A stretch of 36,574 nt of DNA from Alphaproteobacteria bacterium (lineage in GTDB: Bacteria; Pseudomonadota; Alphaproteobacteria; WRAU01; Hepatincolaceae). Positions 1 to 9,272 of the stretch are shown one piece after another. The translations under genes were made by a program, and so were the position numbers. The number at the start of each line of letters is the position of its first letter. The stretch's first letter is position 1. Where the stretch lies: assembly GCA_947460385.1 (NCBI GenBank), contig CANHGT010000005.1, positions 1-36,574 of the forward strand, given 5' to 3'. The notes beneath the pieces were generated by a model that had not been told where the DNA came from, ran no database searches, and saw only the letters and a list, made by a program, of their open reading frames with translations.

Positions 1-466
1 CATTAATAATAAAAATTATAGCCTGTATATCTATAATCTTTTTTTCTTGTTCTAATGTTTTAATTTCTTTATTATTTTTTTTAATTATTTTCTTGTCATG
101 TTCTTTTTCATTTTCTTCTTTTAATTGATTTATTTTATTATTTATTTTTTCTTCTATGCTTAGTTCACCATCTTTTGTATTGCAATAAGTAAAATAATCA
201 TCAATGCTATCATCTTCATTATGATAAGTTGTATTTTTTACGATTTTTACAAATTGTTTTAAAAGCTCATTAGGGTTATCAATAACATGATGTTTTAATC
301 CTTTTTCATTAATACTGTCAGTTGAGAATTTAGGGCTATTTTTAGCTTCATTGATATGATTGTTTAATGCTGTTGATAGCTCTTCTTTTAATTTATCATT
401 ACTATCTTTTTTATTCATAGATAAGTTAAAAATTTTATTTGTTTTACTTATAAGATATATTTTCAT
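1..466 (-). CDS. Unknown coiled-coil protein, 3' end outside window
   Basis: An open frame runs from an ATG at 466 to the left window edge without a stop (155 codons visible). The start overlaps the stop of the upstream gene (463-954) as ATGA, a classic arrangement for translational coupling. A second in-frame ATG lies at 418. The visible protein is strongly charged. Residues of roughly 95-145 are rich in Lys, Glu and Asn with a heptad-like pattern (INQLKEENEKEHDKK), suggesting a coiled coil. The last visible residues turn hydrophobic (IIDIQAIIFII), perhaps the start of a membrane segment. I do not recognise the family. The coupling and the membrane-protein partner suggest the two products act together; that is inference. 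Confidence 0.6.
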   Translation of the reverse strand, partial: MKIYLISKTNKIFNLSMNKKDSNDKLKEELSTALNNHINEAKNSPKFSTDSINEKGLKHHVIDNPNELLKQFVKIVKNTTYHNEDDSIDDYFTYCNTKDGELSIEEKINNKINQLKEENEKEHDKKIIKKNNKEIKTLEQEKKIIDIQAIIFIIN

Positions 467-954
467 TCTTCACCTATATAAAATATAATATTACTTTGTT
501 TAACTCTTCTTAGAGCAATGGTCTCTTTATCTTTAATTTTTATCCAAGTATTATCATAATAAAATTGGTAAGATTTATTTTTAATTTTGATGATACTTCT
601 TTGCAATCCATATAGTTTAATAAGATCATAAGAAGGATCAGTACTTTCTACTTTAATATCTGATTTAATATATTGTTCTATAGTTAATTGTCTTATTATG
701 CAATACCCTGATTTTTTTAATCCAAATATTTTTGTAAAGAAACTGAATGTAATTAGAATATTTTTACTTAACAAAAATGATATCAAGCCGAAGACTACAC
801 TACTAATTACAGAGTTACCCTTTAATGAGGTATAAATTATACTCCAATTATAGTAAGCAAGGAAGAATAATATTAATGTTAATAATATAGGAGCAATGCT
901 AGCGTTGTATTTTAACAGTTTTAAAAATATAGTATCAGTTATCATTGTAATCAT
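463..954 (-). CDS. Unknown small membrane protein
   Basis: 163 residues. Two hydrophobic stretches, about residues 17-40 and 49-77, look like a pair of membrane helices. They are followed by a soluble C-terminal half of about 80 residues rich in Lys, Ile and Tyr. No recognisable motif was seen. Start: ATG at 954, or the second Met at 945; neither has a clear Shine-Dalgarno sequence, so the start is uncertain. The stop overlaps the start of the next gene by four bases (ATGA), so the two form a coupled pair. Function unknown. Real coding is supported by the coupling and the organised two-helix pattern, not by any family match. Confidence 0.6.
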   Translation of the reverse strand: MITMITDTIFLKLLKYNASIAPILLTLILFFLAYYNWSIIYTSLKGNSVISSVVFGLISFLLSKNILITFSFFTKIFGLKKSGYCIIRQLTIEQYIKSDIKVESTDPSYDLIKLYGLQRSIIKIKNKSYQFYYDNTWIKIKDKETIALRRVKQSNIIFYIGEE

Positions 955-1486
955 ATTTTTATGTTAGTTATCAATCAACAATAAACATTATATTATTGCT
1001 AATTATAACATAAAATTGTTTAATTCTCTAATAAAAAAGAAGTATCAATTGTAACTTATGATTAATTTTATTGATTAAAGTATATATTACTTTATTATAG
1101 TTCTTGTTAAATATATCAATATATAAGGTATTGCATATCTATTATAAGAGGTAAGCCAACTAATATAGCTTGCTATAGACAACTCTTTACATTTTAATAG
1201 ATGTTTATCACTGAGTTTCTTTTGAGTATTTTGTAGCTTTTTTTACACATGTGATGTTGATAGTGGTTAAAATAACATCATTTAGTTATATAACATCTAC
1301 AATAACATAAAAAACAGGTATGCTATTTCTAACATACCTGTAGTTTTATAAAAGTTCATTTTTATATTGTGCAAAAGATTTTACATTATAGCTGTTATAT
1401 AAACATCAAATAATGAACGCCCTCTAAAATTTAACAAACTATATAGCTAAGGCTTAAATAATTAAGCAATTAGCTACTCTTGTCTA
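955..1486. other. Gene-free AT-rich stretch
   Basis: About 530 bases without a credible gene. It holds the terminator of the ppiD-like gene (1306-1341) and, toward its left end, whatever promoter drives the unknown pair at 1-954. I see no tRNA, no repeat shared with other parts of the window and no convincing small ORF. Confidence 0.5.
1306..1341 (-). terminator. Intrinsic terminator of the ppiD-like gene
   Basis: A perfect 9-bp stem, ACAGGTATG (1314-1322) with CATACCTGT (1333-1341), has a 10-base loop. On the minus strand it is followed by a run of T (complement of the A-run at 1308-1313). It lies about 145 bases downstream of the stop codon of the minus-strand gene at 1487-3379, the only gene that could use it. 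Confidence 0.7.
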
Positions 1487-3379
1487 TTACTGCCCTTCGG
1501 TTGGTTGCTGTGGAGACAATCTATCAATAATAGCTTTTTCATTAATTTTAACTTTATACTTGCTTTCTAAATTAGAAGCGTATCTTTCTAATAATCCTTG
1601 AACATAAGATTGATTAATATAATCGGTAAAGCCCACAAGTTCTTTACTTCTATTGTTCTTTTTATCTAAATACTCTTCTTTAGAATTTTTAATATTACTA
1701 ATTAAACCAATAAATATGTTCTTATTAATTAATGTTCCTTGAATAGCTTTGTTTTTTTCTAGGGAAAATAAATTATTAGAACTTTCTTCGGTAAATGTTT
1801 TATTCTGCTCGGTTCTTATTAGCTTGGTGGTTTGAATTTTATAACCTAATTTATCTAACTTTTTACCTGTAGCAATGTCCGACAAAATATTAGCTGCAAT
1901 AATATTAAGTTGCTCTTGGGTTTTATTTTCATTCCAAATTTTTAATAAGTCTGCTTTTACTTCATTTACTTCTAAAGTTCTTGGAGCATCTATTTTGCTT
2001 ACAAAAACTGCAAATAAATCACCATCTTTATTTTCAATTGCTTGAGAATAACCGTTTGCAGGAGTTTGAAAGATTACTTTGTTTATTTCATCGGCATCTT
2101 CAATCACCGCTTTAAATTCTTTATATTGTGGTTCTAAAACTTTATAAGAATCTTTCATTTTTTTCACAATATCTTTCAAAGGAGTTTTATTCGCCAATAA
2201 ATCATTGAATAGTTGTTTAACTTTTTCTACTGTTTCAGCTTTTTTCTTGTAAAGTAATTCTTGATTAATTTCATTTTTTACTTTTGTTAGAGGCATTGGT
2301 TTAGGTTCAATTTTTTCTTTAACAAAAAATACATGCCAACCAATAGTAGATTTTACAGGCTTTGCGAGTTTAGATGCTTTCATTTCAAAAACAGGTTTTG
2401 CTAAATCTTCTGGCAAGTCGTTATATTGTATGTGCCCTAAGCTGTTTAATCTGTCTTCTTTCATAATTTCAGCAGGAGCTAAATTTTTTATTTTGTCATA
2501 AAATGCTGTGGCATCTTTTTCGGTAGAAAAATTTGCTTGGTATACATCTAATTTAATTTCTTCCATGTAATTAGATTTATTATCTTCATAATATGTTTTA
2601 ACTTCTTCATTAGAAATTGTTATATTTTTACTTAAGTCGGCTAGAGATATAATTATACTTTCACCAGAGCGAAGTTCAGGCTTAGAGAATCGATCTTTAT
2701 TATCATCTCTAATTTTAACTAAATCTGCATCTTTAGGAGCATCTATTTTATTTTTTATCATGCTTTTTGTAATTTCTATGTATGAAATTGTACGTTCTTG
2801 CATAATAGATAAAAATTCAATATAAGCTAAGTAATTAGGTTCTTTTAACAAGCTAAATACAGGCTCTAACAATTCATCTTTTAGCATAGAATTTTTAATA
2901 TTGTTTAAAAATATTTCTTCTGAACCAAAAGATTCAGTGATTCTTTTTTGAAATTCTGCCTTGTTAAAAGTGCCATCAGGATTTTTAAATGAAGGGATAT
3001 TGGCTATTAATTGTAATAATGTTTGGTCGCTAATAGATAAATTTATACTTTCAGCTTCATTAGCAAACAATAAAGTAGATACATGTTGCCCTAGCAAGTT
3101 ATTTAAAAAAGAAACAAGCATGAATGGATTCTGTTGTAAGTACATATAGTTTTTTTGAATGAAACTGTTGTAATCGGCTAAAATAATAGAGTCATAAACT
3201 TCTTTAGAACCAACTTTTACCCATGCACCATCATCACGTAAATTATAGCTGTTTATAGCCCAAGGAATCATACTTAAAGATACAACAGCAATAATTGCTA
3301 TTAGCACTATTTTTTTAAATCCATTTTGTGATAAAGCTTTTAATTTCTCTTTCAAGCTAATTTTTTTATTAACAGACAT
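1487..3379 (-). CDS. ppiD: PpiD-like peptidyl-prolyl isomerase / periplasmic chaperone
   Basis: 630 residues, the usual size of PpiD (about 620-630). The N-terminus is basic and is followed by one membrane helix at about residues 23-44, anchoring a large periplasmic part. A SurA/PpiD N-terminal chaperone region follows (about 45-250). A parvulin (PpiC) domain is centred near 270-370, recognisable by LGHIQYNDLPEDLAKPVF and by the GWHVFFVKEKIEP end of the domain. The C-terminal region is a second helical chaperone part. PpiD assists folding of proteins leaving the Sec channel; secG lies close by on the other strand, as in many alphaproteobacteria. Start: ATG at 3379 with GGAAAAT upstream. Family assignment is firm. 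Whether the parvulin domain is catalytically active cannot be judged, as many PpiD parvulin domains are not. Confidence 0.88.
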   Translation of the reverse strand: MSVNKKISLKEKLKALSQNGFKKIVLIAIIAVVSLSMIPWAINSYNLRDDGAWVKVGSKEVYDSIILADYNSFIQKNYMYLQQNPFMLVSFLNNLLGQHVSTLLFANEAESINLSISDQTLLQLIANIPSFKNPDGTFNKAEFQKRITESFGSEEIFLNNIKNSMLKDELLEPVFSLLKEPNYLAYIEFLSIMQERTISYIEITKSMIKNKIDAPKDADLVKIRDDNKDRFSKPELRSGESIIISLADLSKNITISNEEVKTYYEDNKSNYMEEIKLDVYQANFSTEKDATAFYDKIKNLAPAEIMKEDRLNSLGHIQYNDLPEDLAKPVFEMKASKLAKPVKSTIGWHVFFVKEKIEPKPMPLTKVKNEINQELLYKKKAETVEKVKQLFNDLLANKTPLKDIVKKMKDSYKVLEPQYKEFKAVIEDADEINKVIFQTPANGYSQAIENKDGDLFAVFVSKIDAPRTLEVNEVKADLLKIWNENKTQEQLNIIAANILSDIATGKKLDKLGYKIQTTKLIRTEQNKTFTEESSNNLFSLEKNKAIQGTLINKNIFIGLISNIKNSKEEYLDKKNNRSKELVGFTDYINQSYVQGLLERYASNLESKYKVKINEKAIIDRLSPQQPTEGQ

Positions 3380-3590
3380 GATATGATCATTTTCCCTATT
3401 GTATATAAAAGTTGTAAAATATTATCAAATTAAATAATATAAAATATTTCATTGAAAATCAACGATTAAATTATCCTAATTTGATTATTGCAAGAAATGA
3501 AAATAATTGTTATTATTTATAGTAGTGCTAATTTTATATATAATATTATATAGTAAATAAAACAGCTACAAAGAAAGGATACAGAAAATA

Positions 3591-4346
3591 ATGACTAGAA
3601 TACAAATGGTTGCAGGCAATTGGAAAATGAGGGGAATAAAAGAAACCGCTCATAAAAGACTTACACAATTACAAGGTAAAATGCAGGGTTTACAAAAAAA
3701 CACCGAAGTAGTTGTTTGTACTCCATTTACATTAATAGATTATGCGTGTACATTAATGGTTGATAGCAATATTAAAGTAGGTGCGCAAGATTGTCATTAC
3801 GAGATAAGGGGAGCTCATACAGGTGATATTAGCCCTTCTATGCTTAAAGATTTAGGTTGTTTACATGTTATTTTAGGTCATTCCGAAAGAAGAGCTTCCT
3901 ACAATGAAACAAGTGATGTAGTTAGTAAAAAAGTAGCATTGGCGGTAGAAAAAGGCTTAACTGCCATTGTGTGTATTGGTGAAACTGAAAAAGAAAAAGA
4001 TGCAGGCAAAACCCTTGATGTTTTAAAAGATCAAATTACTAATTCTTTGCCTAAAAATGTAGACACAAATAAAATTGTTGTTGCTTATGAACCCATATGG
4101 GCAATTGGCACAGGACGTGTTCCAACCATTGAAGATATACAAAATATTCACGCTCAACTTCGTAAATTTGTGGCTGATAATTTTTCCCAAGATGTTGCAG
4201 ATAAAATGAGGTTGTTGTATGGTGGTTCTGTAAATGCTAAGAATTCTGCCGAGATTCTTGCTCTTAAAGATGTAGATGGAGCTTTAGTAGGTGGTGCTTC
4301 TTTGGAAGTAGATGATTTCTTTACAATTATTTCAAACGCTAAATAA
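3591..4346 (+). CDS. tpiA: Triosephosphate isomerase
   Basis: 251 residues, normal for the family. It interconverts dihydroxyacetone phosphate and glyceraldehyde 3-phosphate in the cytosol (glycolysis/gluconeogenesis). All catalytic landmarks are visible: Asn10 and Lys12 in NWKM, the electrophile His97 in LGHSERR, the catalytic base Glu167 in AYEPIWAIGTG, the flexible loop just after it (about 170-178), and the phosphate-binding GGS (211-213) and GG (234-235). An AAAGGA sequence lies 11 bases before the ATG. It is the first gene of the plus-strand run tpiA-secG-pyrG-kdsA and diverges from the ppiD-like gene over about 210 AT-rich bases that must contain both promoters. Confidence 0.97.
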   Translation: MTRIQMVAGNWKMRGIKETAHKRLTQLQGKMQGLQKNTEVVVCTPFTLIDYACTLMVDSNIKVGAQDCHYEIRGAHTGDISPSMLKDLGCLHVILGHSERRASYNETSDVVSKKVALAVEKGLTAIVCIGETEKEKDAGKTLDVLKDQITNSLPKNVDTNKIVVAYEPIWAIGTGRVPTIEDIQNIHAQLRKFVADNFSQDVADKMRLLYGGSVNAKNSAEILALKDVDGALVGGASLEVDDFFTIISNAK

Positions 4347-4374
4347 AATATAAATAATTAAGGTGAAAATATAA

Positions 4375-4755
4375 ATGTTAATGATTTTTTATGTGTTGCA
4401 AATAATTATTGCACTCTTGCTAATAGTATTCATTATGTTTCAAAAAAGTGAAGGTGGCACTAGCTTATTAAGTTCTAATGCTTATAACTCATTTTTTTCA
4501 GCGAAGTCTATGGTGCGAAATCCTTTAACCCGCATAACTATTATTTTGGGCGTGGCTTTTTTCTGTAACAGTGTGCTTATTGGAGCTTTAATTATTGGTA
4601 AGAATAAAAGCAATCAAGATGTTATTAATCAATTAGAAAAAATTGCAGAAGAAAAAGAAAGTAAAAACAAAGCGGTTAAAAAAGATACTAATACTTTATC
4701 TGTTCCTTTAGGAAGCAATGTGGCAGATACAAAAAAAGAACAAAAGAATAAATAA
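4375..4755 (+). CDS. secG: SecG, Sec translocon subunit
   Basis: 126 residues. SecG is the small third subunit of the SecYEG channel in the inner membrane. The protein has two membrane helices (about 2-22 and 52-74). The conserved loop between them contains FQKSEGG and the NPLTR-type sequence before helix 2. The C-terminal tail (about 78-126) is charged and low in complexity, rich in Lys, Glu and Asn, as in alphaproteobacterial SecG. The start at 4375 has AAGGTGA upstream with good spacing. It lies 28 bases after tpiA, and the tpiA-secG-pyrG order is common in alphaproteobacteria. Confidence 0.93.
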   Translation: MLMIFYVLQIIIALLLIVFIMFQKSEGGTSLLSSNAYNSFFSAKSMVRNPLTRITIILGVAFFCNSVLIGALIIGKNKSNQDVINQLEKIAEEKESKNKAVKKDTNTLSVPLGSNVADTKKEQKNK

Positions 4756-4841
4756 TTTTTTGCTCGGAAGTCTAAGTTGAATGCTATATAAGTGGCAAAA
4801 GAATATTTGTTATTTTTTTATAATATGGAGTCTTTAATTAC

Positions 4842-6479
4842 ATGCGATACATTTTTATTACAGGTGGTGTTACATCTTCTTTAGGGAAAGGAATTGTTTC
4901 TGCATCTCTTGGGGCTTTATTAAAATCTCGTGGATATAAAGTTAGAAATAAAAAAATGGATCCTTATTTGAATGTTGATCCCGGAACTATGAGCCCATAT
5001 CAACATGGTGAAGTTTTTGTAACAGATGATGGTGCAGAAACCGATTTAGACATTGGGCATTATGAAAGATTTACCAGTAATTCTTGCAATAAGCACGATA
5101 GCATATCTGCAGGAAGAATCTATTTTAATGTAATAGAAAAAGAAAGAAATGGCGATTATTTAGGAGACACTATCCAAGTTATTCCCCATGTAACCAATGA
5201 AATTAAAGCATTTATAGTTAATGATTTAAGTGATGAAGATTTTGTAATTTGTGAAATTGGTGGCACAGTAGGCGATATAGAAGCCACTCCATTTATTGAA
5301 TCAGTAAGACAATTTATTAATGAACAGGGCGAAAATAATGTTCTAGTTGTGCATTTAACCCTAATTCCTTATTTAGAATCAGCACAGGAAATTAAAACTA
5401 AACCAACCCAACATTCAGTAAGAGAGCTACAATCTTTAGGAATTAAACCTAATATTTTGTTATGTAGAAGTAGCCACGAAGTTACAGAAAACGAGAAAAG
5501 AAAAATTGCTTTATTTTGTAATGTAAATATTTTAGATGTTATTTGCGGTTATAATTGTTCAAGCATTTATAATGTTCCCTTGGCATATCATAACGAGTTG
5601 TTAGATGAAAGAGTTTTACATCATTTTAATATTGATGCTCCAAAAATAAATTTAGCCCCTTGGCAAGATATTGAACACAAAATTGCTAATTATATAGATA
5701 CAATAACAATTGCCTTAGTGGGCAAATATGTTATTTTAAGAGATGCTTATAAGTCTATTGTAGAAGCACTGAATCATTCGGGTATTCATCAATTTTTAAA
5801 AGTAGAAATTAAATGGGTTGATTCAGAAATATTAGAGGGTGATTGTGATTTTAGCCAAGTATTCAAAGGTGTAAATGGAGTTCTAGTAGCACCGGGTTTT
5901 GGTTCAAGGGGCATAGAAGGTAAAATTAATGCAATAACCTATATTAGAAATAACAATATTCCTTTTTTAGGAATTTGTTTTGGAATGCAGATGGCAATTA
6001 TAGAATTTGCTAGAAATGTTTTGGGAATTGCTAATGCAACATCTAGTGAATTTAGCAGTGAGGGGAGCCATGTTATTGGTTTAATTTCCGAATGGGTTAA
6101 AGATGGCAAGTTAGAGGTTAGAGACAGCGATTCTAAAAAAGGGGGAACCATGCGTCTTGGTTCATATCCTTGTTCTATAGAAGATGGTACTTTAGCTAAG
6201 GAAATTTACCAAAATAGCAATATAGAGGAAAGACACAGGCACAGATACGAGGTTAATTTAGCATATAAAGAACAACTAGAGCATGCAGGAATGATTTTTT
6301 CAGGTATGTCTCCCGATGCAACTTTAACAGAAATTATAGAATTAAAAGAGCATAGATTCTTTATTGGTGTGCAATTTCACCCTGAATTAAAATCTAAAAT
6401 ATTTATTCCCCACCCATTATTTAATTCATACGTAAAGGCTTGTTATAAATATAAGAAGGAAGTATTAAATGTTAAATAA
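4842..6479 (+). CDS. pyrG: CTP synthase
   Basis: 545 residues, the same length as the E. coli enzyme. It makes CTP from UTP, ATP and glutamine. The N-terminal synthetase domain has the P-loop [10 protein letters not shown] (8-17), the [20 protein letters not shown] region (41-60) and [10 protein letters not shown] (138-147). The C-terminal class I glutamine amidotransferase domain has its nucleophile Cys379 in GICFGMQ and its His513-Pro-Glu515 pair in FHPE, so the catalytic triad is intact. GGAG lies about a dozen bases before the ATG. The last 11 bases overlap the start of kdsA, implying one transcript and coupled translation. Confidence 0.98.
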   Translation: MRYIFITGGVTSSLGKGIVSASLGALLKSRGYKVRNKKMDPYLNVDPGTMSPYQHGEVFVTDDGAETDLDIGHYERFTSNSCNKHDSISAGRIYFNVIEKERNGDYLGDTIQVIPHVTNEIKAFIVNDLSDEDFVICEIGGTVGDIEATPFIESVRQFINEQGENNVLVVHLTLIPYLESAQEIKTKPTQHSVRELQSLGIKPNILLCRSSHEVTENEKRKIALFCNVNILDVICGYNCSSIYNVPLAYHNELLDERVLHHFNIDAPKINLAPWQDIEHKIANYIDTITIALVGKYVILRDAYKSIVEALNHSGIHQFLKVEIKWVDSEILEGDCDFSQVFKGVNGVLVAPGFGSRGIEGKINAITYIRNNNIPFLGICFGMQMAIIEFARNVLGIANATSSEFSSEGSHVIGLISEWVKDGKLEVRDSDSKKGGTMRLGSYPCSIEDGTLAKEIYQNSNIEERHRHRYEVNLAYKEQLEHAGMIFSGMSPDATLTEIIELKEHRFFIGVQFHPELKSKIFIPHPLFNSYVKACYKYKKEVLNVK

Positions 6480-7299
6480 AATTGTAAAATTAAACAATAT
6501 TAATATAGCAAATAACTTACCATTTGTATTAATAGCAGGACCATGTGTTCTTGAAAGTGCCGAGCATGCCGAATTTATGGTTACATCTATTTTGGCAATT
6601 ACAACAAAGCTAGGTATTCCTTTTATTTATAAAAGTTCTTTTGATAAAGCAAATAGAAGTAGTATAAGTGGCAATAGGGGTATTGGCTTAAAGCAAGCCT
6701 TAAAAGTTTTTCAAGATATTAAAACAAAGTACAATGTGCCAATTATTACCGATGTTCATGATGCGACCCAGTGTGGGGAGGTAGCTGAAGTTGTTGATGT
6801 TTTACAGATACCTGCTTTTTTGTGTCGTCAAACCGATTTACTGCTTTCAGCTGGAAACACAGGCAAAATTATTAATGTTAAGAAGGGGCAGTTTTTAGCT
6901 CCTTGGGATATGAAAAATATTGTTAAAAAAATAGAAAGTACAGGTAACACCAATATTTTACAGTGCGAACGTGGGGTTAGCTTTGGTTATAATAATTTAG
7001 TGGTAGATATGACCTCACTTCCTATTATGGCAGAAAATGGATATCCTGTAATTTTTGATGCCACCCATTCGGTGCAAAAGCCGGGAGGATTGGGCGATAA
7101 AACAGGTGGTAATCGTGAAATGGTGTTCCCACTAGCAAAATCAGCCGTAGCAATTGGGGTTGCGGGCTTATTTATGGAAGTTCACCAAGAACCAGATTCC
7201 GCACCAAGTGATGGTGCAAATATGCTCCACTTGCATAACCTAGAAAACATTTTAACCAAGCTTATGGCAATAGATTCTTTAGTTAAAAGTGATAGCTAA
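6469..7299 (+). CDS. kdsA: 3-deoxy-D-manno-octulosonate 8-phosphate synthase
   Basis: 276 residues. It condenses phosphoenolpyruvate with arabinose 5-phosphate to KDO 8-phosphate, the precursor of the inner-core sugar of lipopolysaccharide. Recognised by AGPCVLES (about 23-30), [56 protein letters not shown] and [12 protein letters not shown]. The Cys in AGPCVLES and the His and Glu-type metal positions ([14 protein letters not shown]) follow the family pattern. The start at 6469 overlaps the pyrG end by 11 bases and is preceded by AAGGAAG. Its presence implies that the organism makes LPS. In many alphaproteobacteria eno follows; here the restriction pair follows instead. Confidence 0.97.
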   Translation: MLNKIVKLNNINIANNLPFVLIAGPCVLESAEHAEFMVTSILAITTKLGIPFIYKSSFDKANRSSISGNRGIGLKQALKVFQDIKTKYNVPIITDVHDATQCGEVAEVVDVLQIPAFLCRQTDLLLSAGNTGKIINVKKGQFLAPWDMKNIVKKIESTGNTNILQCERGVSFGYNNLVVDMTSLPIMAENGYPVIFDATHSVQKPGGLGDKTGGNREMVFPLAKSAVAIGVAGLFMEVHQEPDSAPSDGANMLHLHNLENILTKLMAIDSLVKSDS

Positions 7300-7302
7300 T
7301 TC

Positions 7303-7390
7303 TTTATATTTTGAGTACGTTGTTACTCTGTGGCTTCATGTAGTTTTACTACACTTCTCCAGTCGTTCCTAGTATCAAAATAAAATAATT
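7303..7390. repeat. Dispersed intergenic repeat, copy 1
   Basis: An 88-base element that starts with TTTATATTTTGAG, has CTACACTT 46 bases in, and ends with AAAATAAAATAATT. A second element (13243-13329) has the same ends, the same CTACACTT core one base earlier and nearly the same length, while the sequence between is diverged. This copy fills most of the gap between kdsA and the restriction pair. Family unknown. Confidence 0.55.
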
Positions 7391-7441
7391 TTAGCTATAG
7401 TAAAAATATCTTCAATAAATATTAATCTATTAGGGCAATAA

Positions 7442-9268
7442 ATGAATATACTAAATAAAATTTTTCAAAATCCACAAGATAGTTTATCTATCTTTACCAG
7501 TGAGGAAATTTCATTATTAAATTTTTTTACCAAAGATAATGAAAAATATTATTTGAAAAGTTTTTCAAATAAGCAAGAAGAAAAATTAATTTATTCAAAG
7601 TCTAAATCAGCCCCTGAAGAAATAGTAAGACAATTATTTGTTAATAGATTAATTAACAAATATAAATATCCTAAAGAATTAATAGAAATTGAAGTGTCTG
7701 TAAATTTTGGTCGTGAGACAAAAAGGGCAGATATTATTGTTTATAAAGACGATAAAATTACGCCATATATTCTTATTGAAGTTAAAAGTCCTAAAGAAAA
7801 AAATGATGTTAAACAACTTAAAAGCTATTTAAATGCAGAAGGGGCAGAATTAGGTATTACTATAAATGGGCTTACCCAAGAAATTTTGTATCGTCCATAT
7901 CCTAAAGATTTTTCAGCTTTACCTGATATTCCAGAATATAAACAAGAAGTAGAAGATGTTTTTGAAAAAACATTTAAGTATAGCCAATTAAAAGAACCAA
8001 GACAGTTAAAGCAAATTATTCAAAATTTAGAAGATTTAGTATTAGCCAATTCAGGTTTTGATAGTTTTGATGAAATATTCAAAATTATTTATGCTAAAAT
8101 ATACGATGAAGTACAAGGTATAGAAAAGTCCGACTATGTATTACAATTTAGAGCAAGAAAAAATATTGAAAGTACTAAATTATCTATAGATGCTTTATTT
8201 GAAGAAGCGAAAAAACAATGGAAAGACATATTTGAAGATAGCGATAAAATAAAATTAAAAGATACTCATTTAGCAATAATAGTAGCTAATTTACAAGAAT
8301 GGTCTTTAATGGGTTCCGATTTACAAATTATTGATGATACTTTTGAATATTTAATACCAGATGTTGCCAAAGGTAAAAAAGGGCAGTATTTTACTCCACG
8401 CCATGTTATAGATATGTGTGTAGCTATTATGAATCCTAAAGTTAATGAATATATTATAGATACCGCATGTGGCTCGGGTGGTTTTTTGATTCACGCCATG
8501 AATTATATAAGGGATGTATCTACTTTAAATACAGCAGGAGTACAAAATTATGCAGCAAAGCGATTATGGGGCATAGATTTTGATGAAAGAAGTTCAAAAA
8601 TATCAAAAGCTATGATGCTTATAGCAGGTGACGGTAAAAGCCATATATTTAAAGAAAATTCATTAGACCCAGAAGGTTGGGGAAGCAATATTAAGGTACA
8701 TTTTGAAGCTGAAAGGTTAAATGCAGATAAAAGTTATAAATTTTTTAATTTTGATGTGCTACTGGCAAATCCACCATTTGCAGGAGAAGTAAATGAACAA
8801 CATGTATTAAAACAGTATAATAATGTGGTTAAAGAGAAACAAACAAAAATATCAAGGCATTTACTATTTATAGAAAGAAATCTTAACTTTGTAAAAAGCG
8901 GTGGGCGTTTAGCTGTTGTTCTACCTCAGGGAGTTTTTAATAATACATCTGAGAAACATATTAGAGACTTTATGGCAAACAAAGCTAGAATACTTGGGGT
9001 TGTGGGCTTAGAGGTAAATACTTTTAAACCCCATACTGGAACTAAAACATCGGTTATATTTTTACAAAAATGGCATGAAACACTATGTCCGCAAGTAAAT
9101 GATTATAATATCTTTTTTGCAACAAGTGAAGTAAGTGGTAAAAACAATTCAGGTGAGTATATTAAAAAGATAGTTGATGGCAAAGAAATATTACAACATG
9201 ATTTATTTGATATTGTAGAAGCCTTTAAACAATTTGCTTTGAATGAAAACTTAAGTTTTTGGAAATAG
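7442..9268 (+). CDS. Restriction nuclease-DNA methyltransferase fusion (HsdR_N + HsdM)
   Basis: 608 residues. The N-terminal part (about 50-165) is an HsdR N-terminal-type PD-(D/E)xK nuclease domain: Asp97 in RADIIV, then Glu113 and Lys115 in IEVKSPK, with Glu60 as a possible helper. A helical linker (about 170-280) leads into an N6-adenine methyltransferase of HsdM type: GQYFTPR (314-320), the SAM-binding DTACGSGGFL (340-349) and the catalytic NPPF (443-446). One polypeptide therefore carries both cutting and methylating activity. No HsdR helicase gene is next to it. The next gene, 4 bases on, is the specificity subunit. The layout recalls type IIB enzymes (BcgI A plus B subunits). All key residues look intact, so I expect an active enzyme. 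AGGG precedes the ATG. Confidence 0.88.
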   Translation: MNILNKIFQNPQDSLSIFTSEEISLLNFFTKDNEKYYLKSFSNKQEEKLIYSKSKSAPEEIVRQLFVNRLINKYKYPKELIEIEVSVNFGRETKRADIIVYKDDKITPYILIEVKSPKEKNDVKQLKSYLNAEGAELGITINGLTQEILYRPYPKDFSALPDIPEYKQEVEDVFEKTFKYSQLKEPRQLKQIIQNLEDLVLANSGFDSFDEIFKIIYAKIYDEVQGIEKSDYVLQFRARKNIESTKLSIDALFEEAKKQWKDIFEDSDKIKLKDTHLAIIVANLQEWSLMGSDLQIIDDTFEYLIPDVAKGKKGQYFTPRHVIDMCVAIMNPKVNEYIIDTACGSGGFLIHAMNYIRDVSTLNTAGVQNYAAKRLWGIDFDERSSKISKAMMLIAGDGKSHIFKENSLDPEGWGSNIKVHFEAERLNADKSYKFFNFDVLLANPPFAGEVNEQHVLKQYNNVVKEKQTKISRHLLFIERNLNFVKSGGRLAVVLPQGVFNNTSEKHIRDFMANKARILGVVGLEVNTFKPHTGTKTSVIFLQKWHETLCPQVNDYNIFFATSEVSGKNNSGEYIKKIVDGKEILQHDLFDIVEAFKQFALNENLSFWK

Positions 9269-9272
9269 TAAA

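Noticed and set aside
955-1486. tRNA or small RNA gene in the left intergenic stretch
   Set aside because: No cloverleaf, no GTTCGANNC-type T-loop; only the terminator hairpin is seen.
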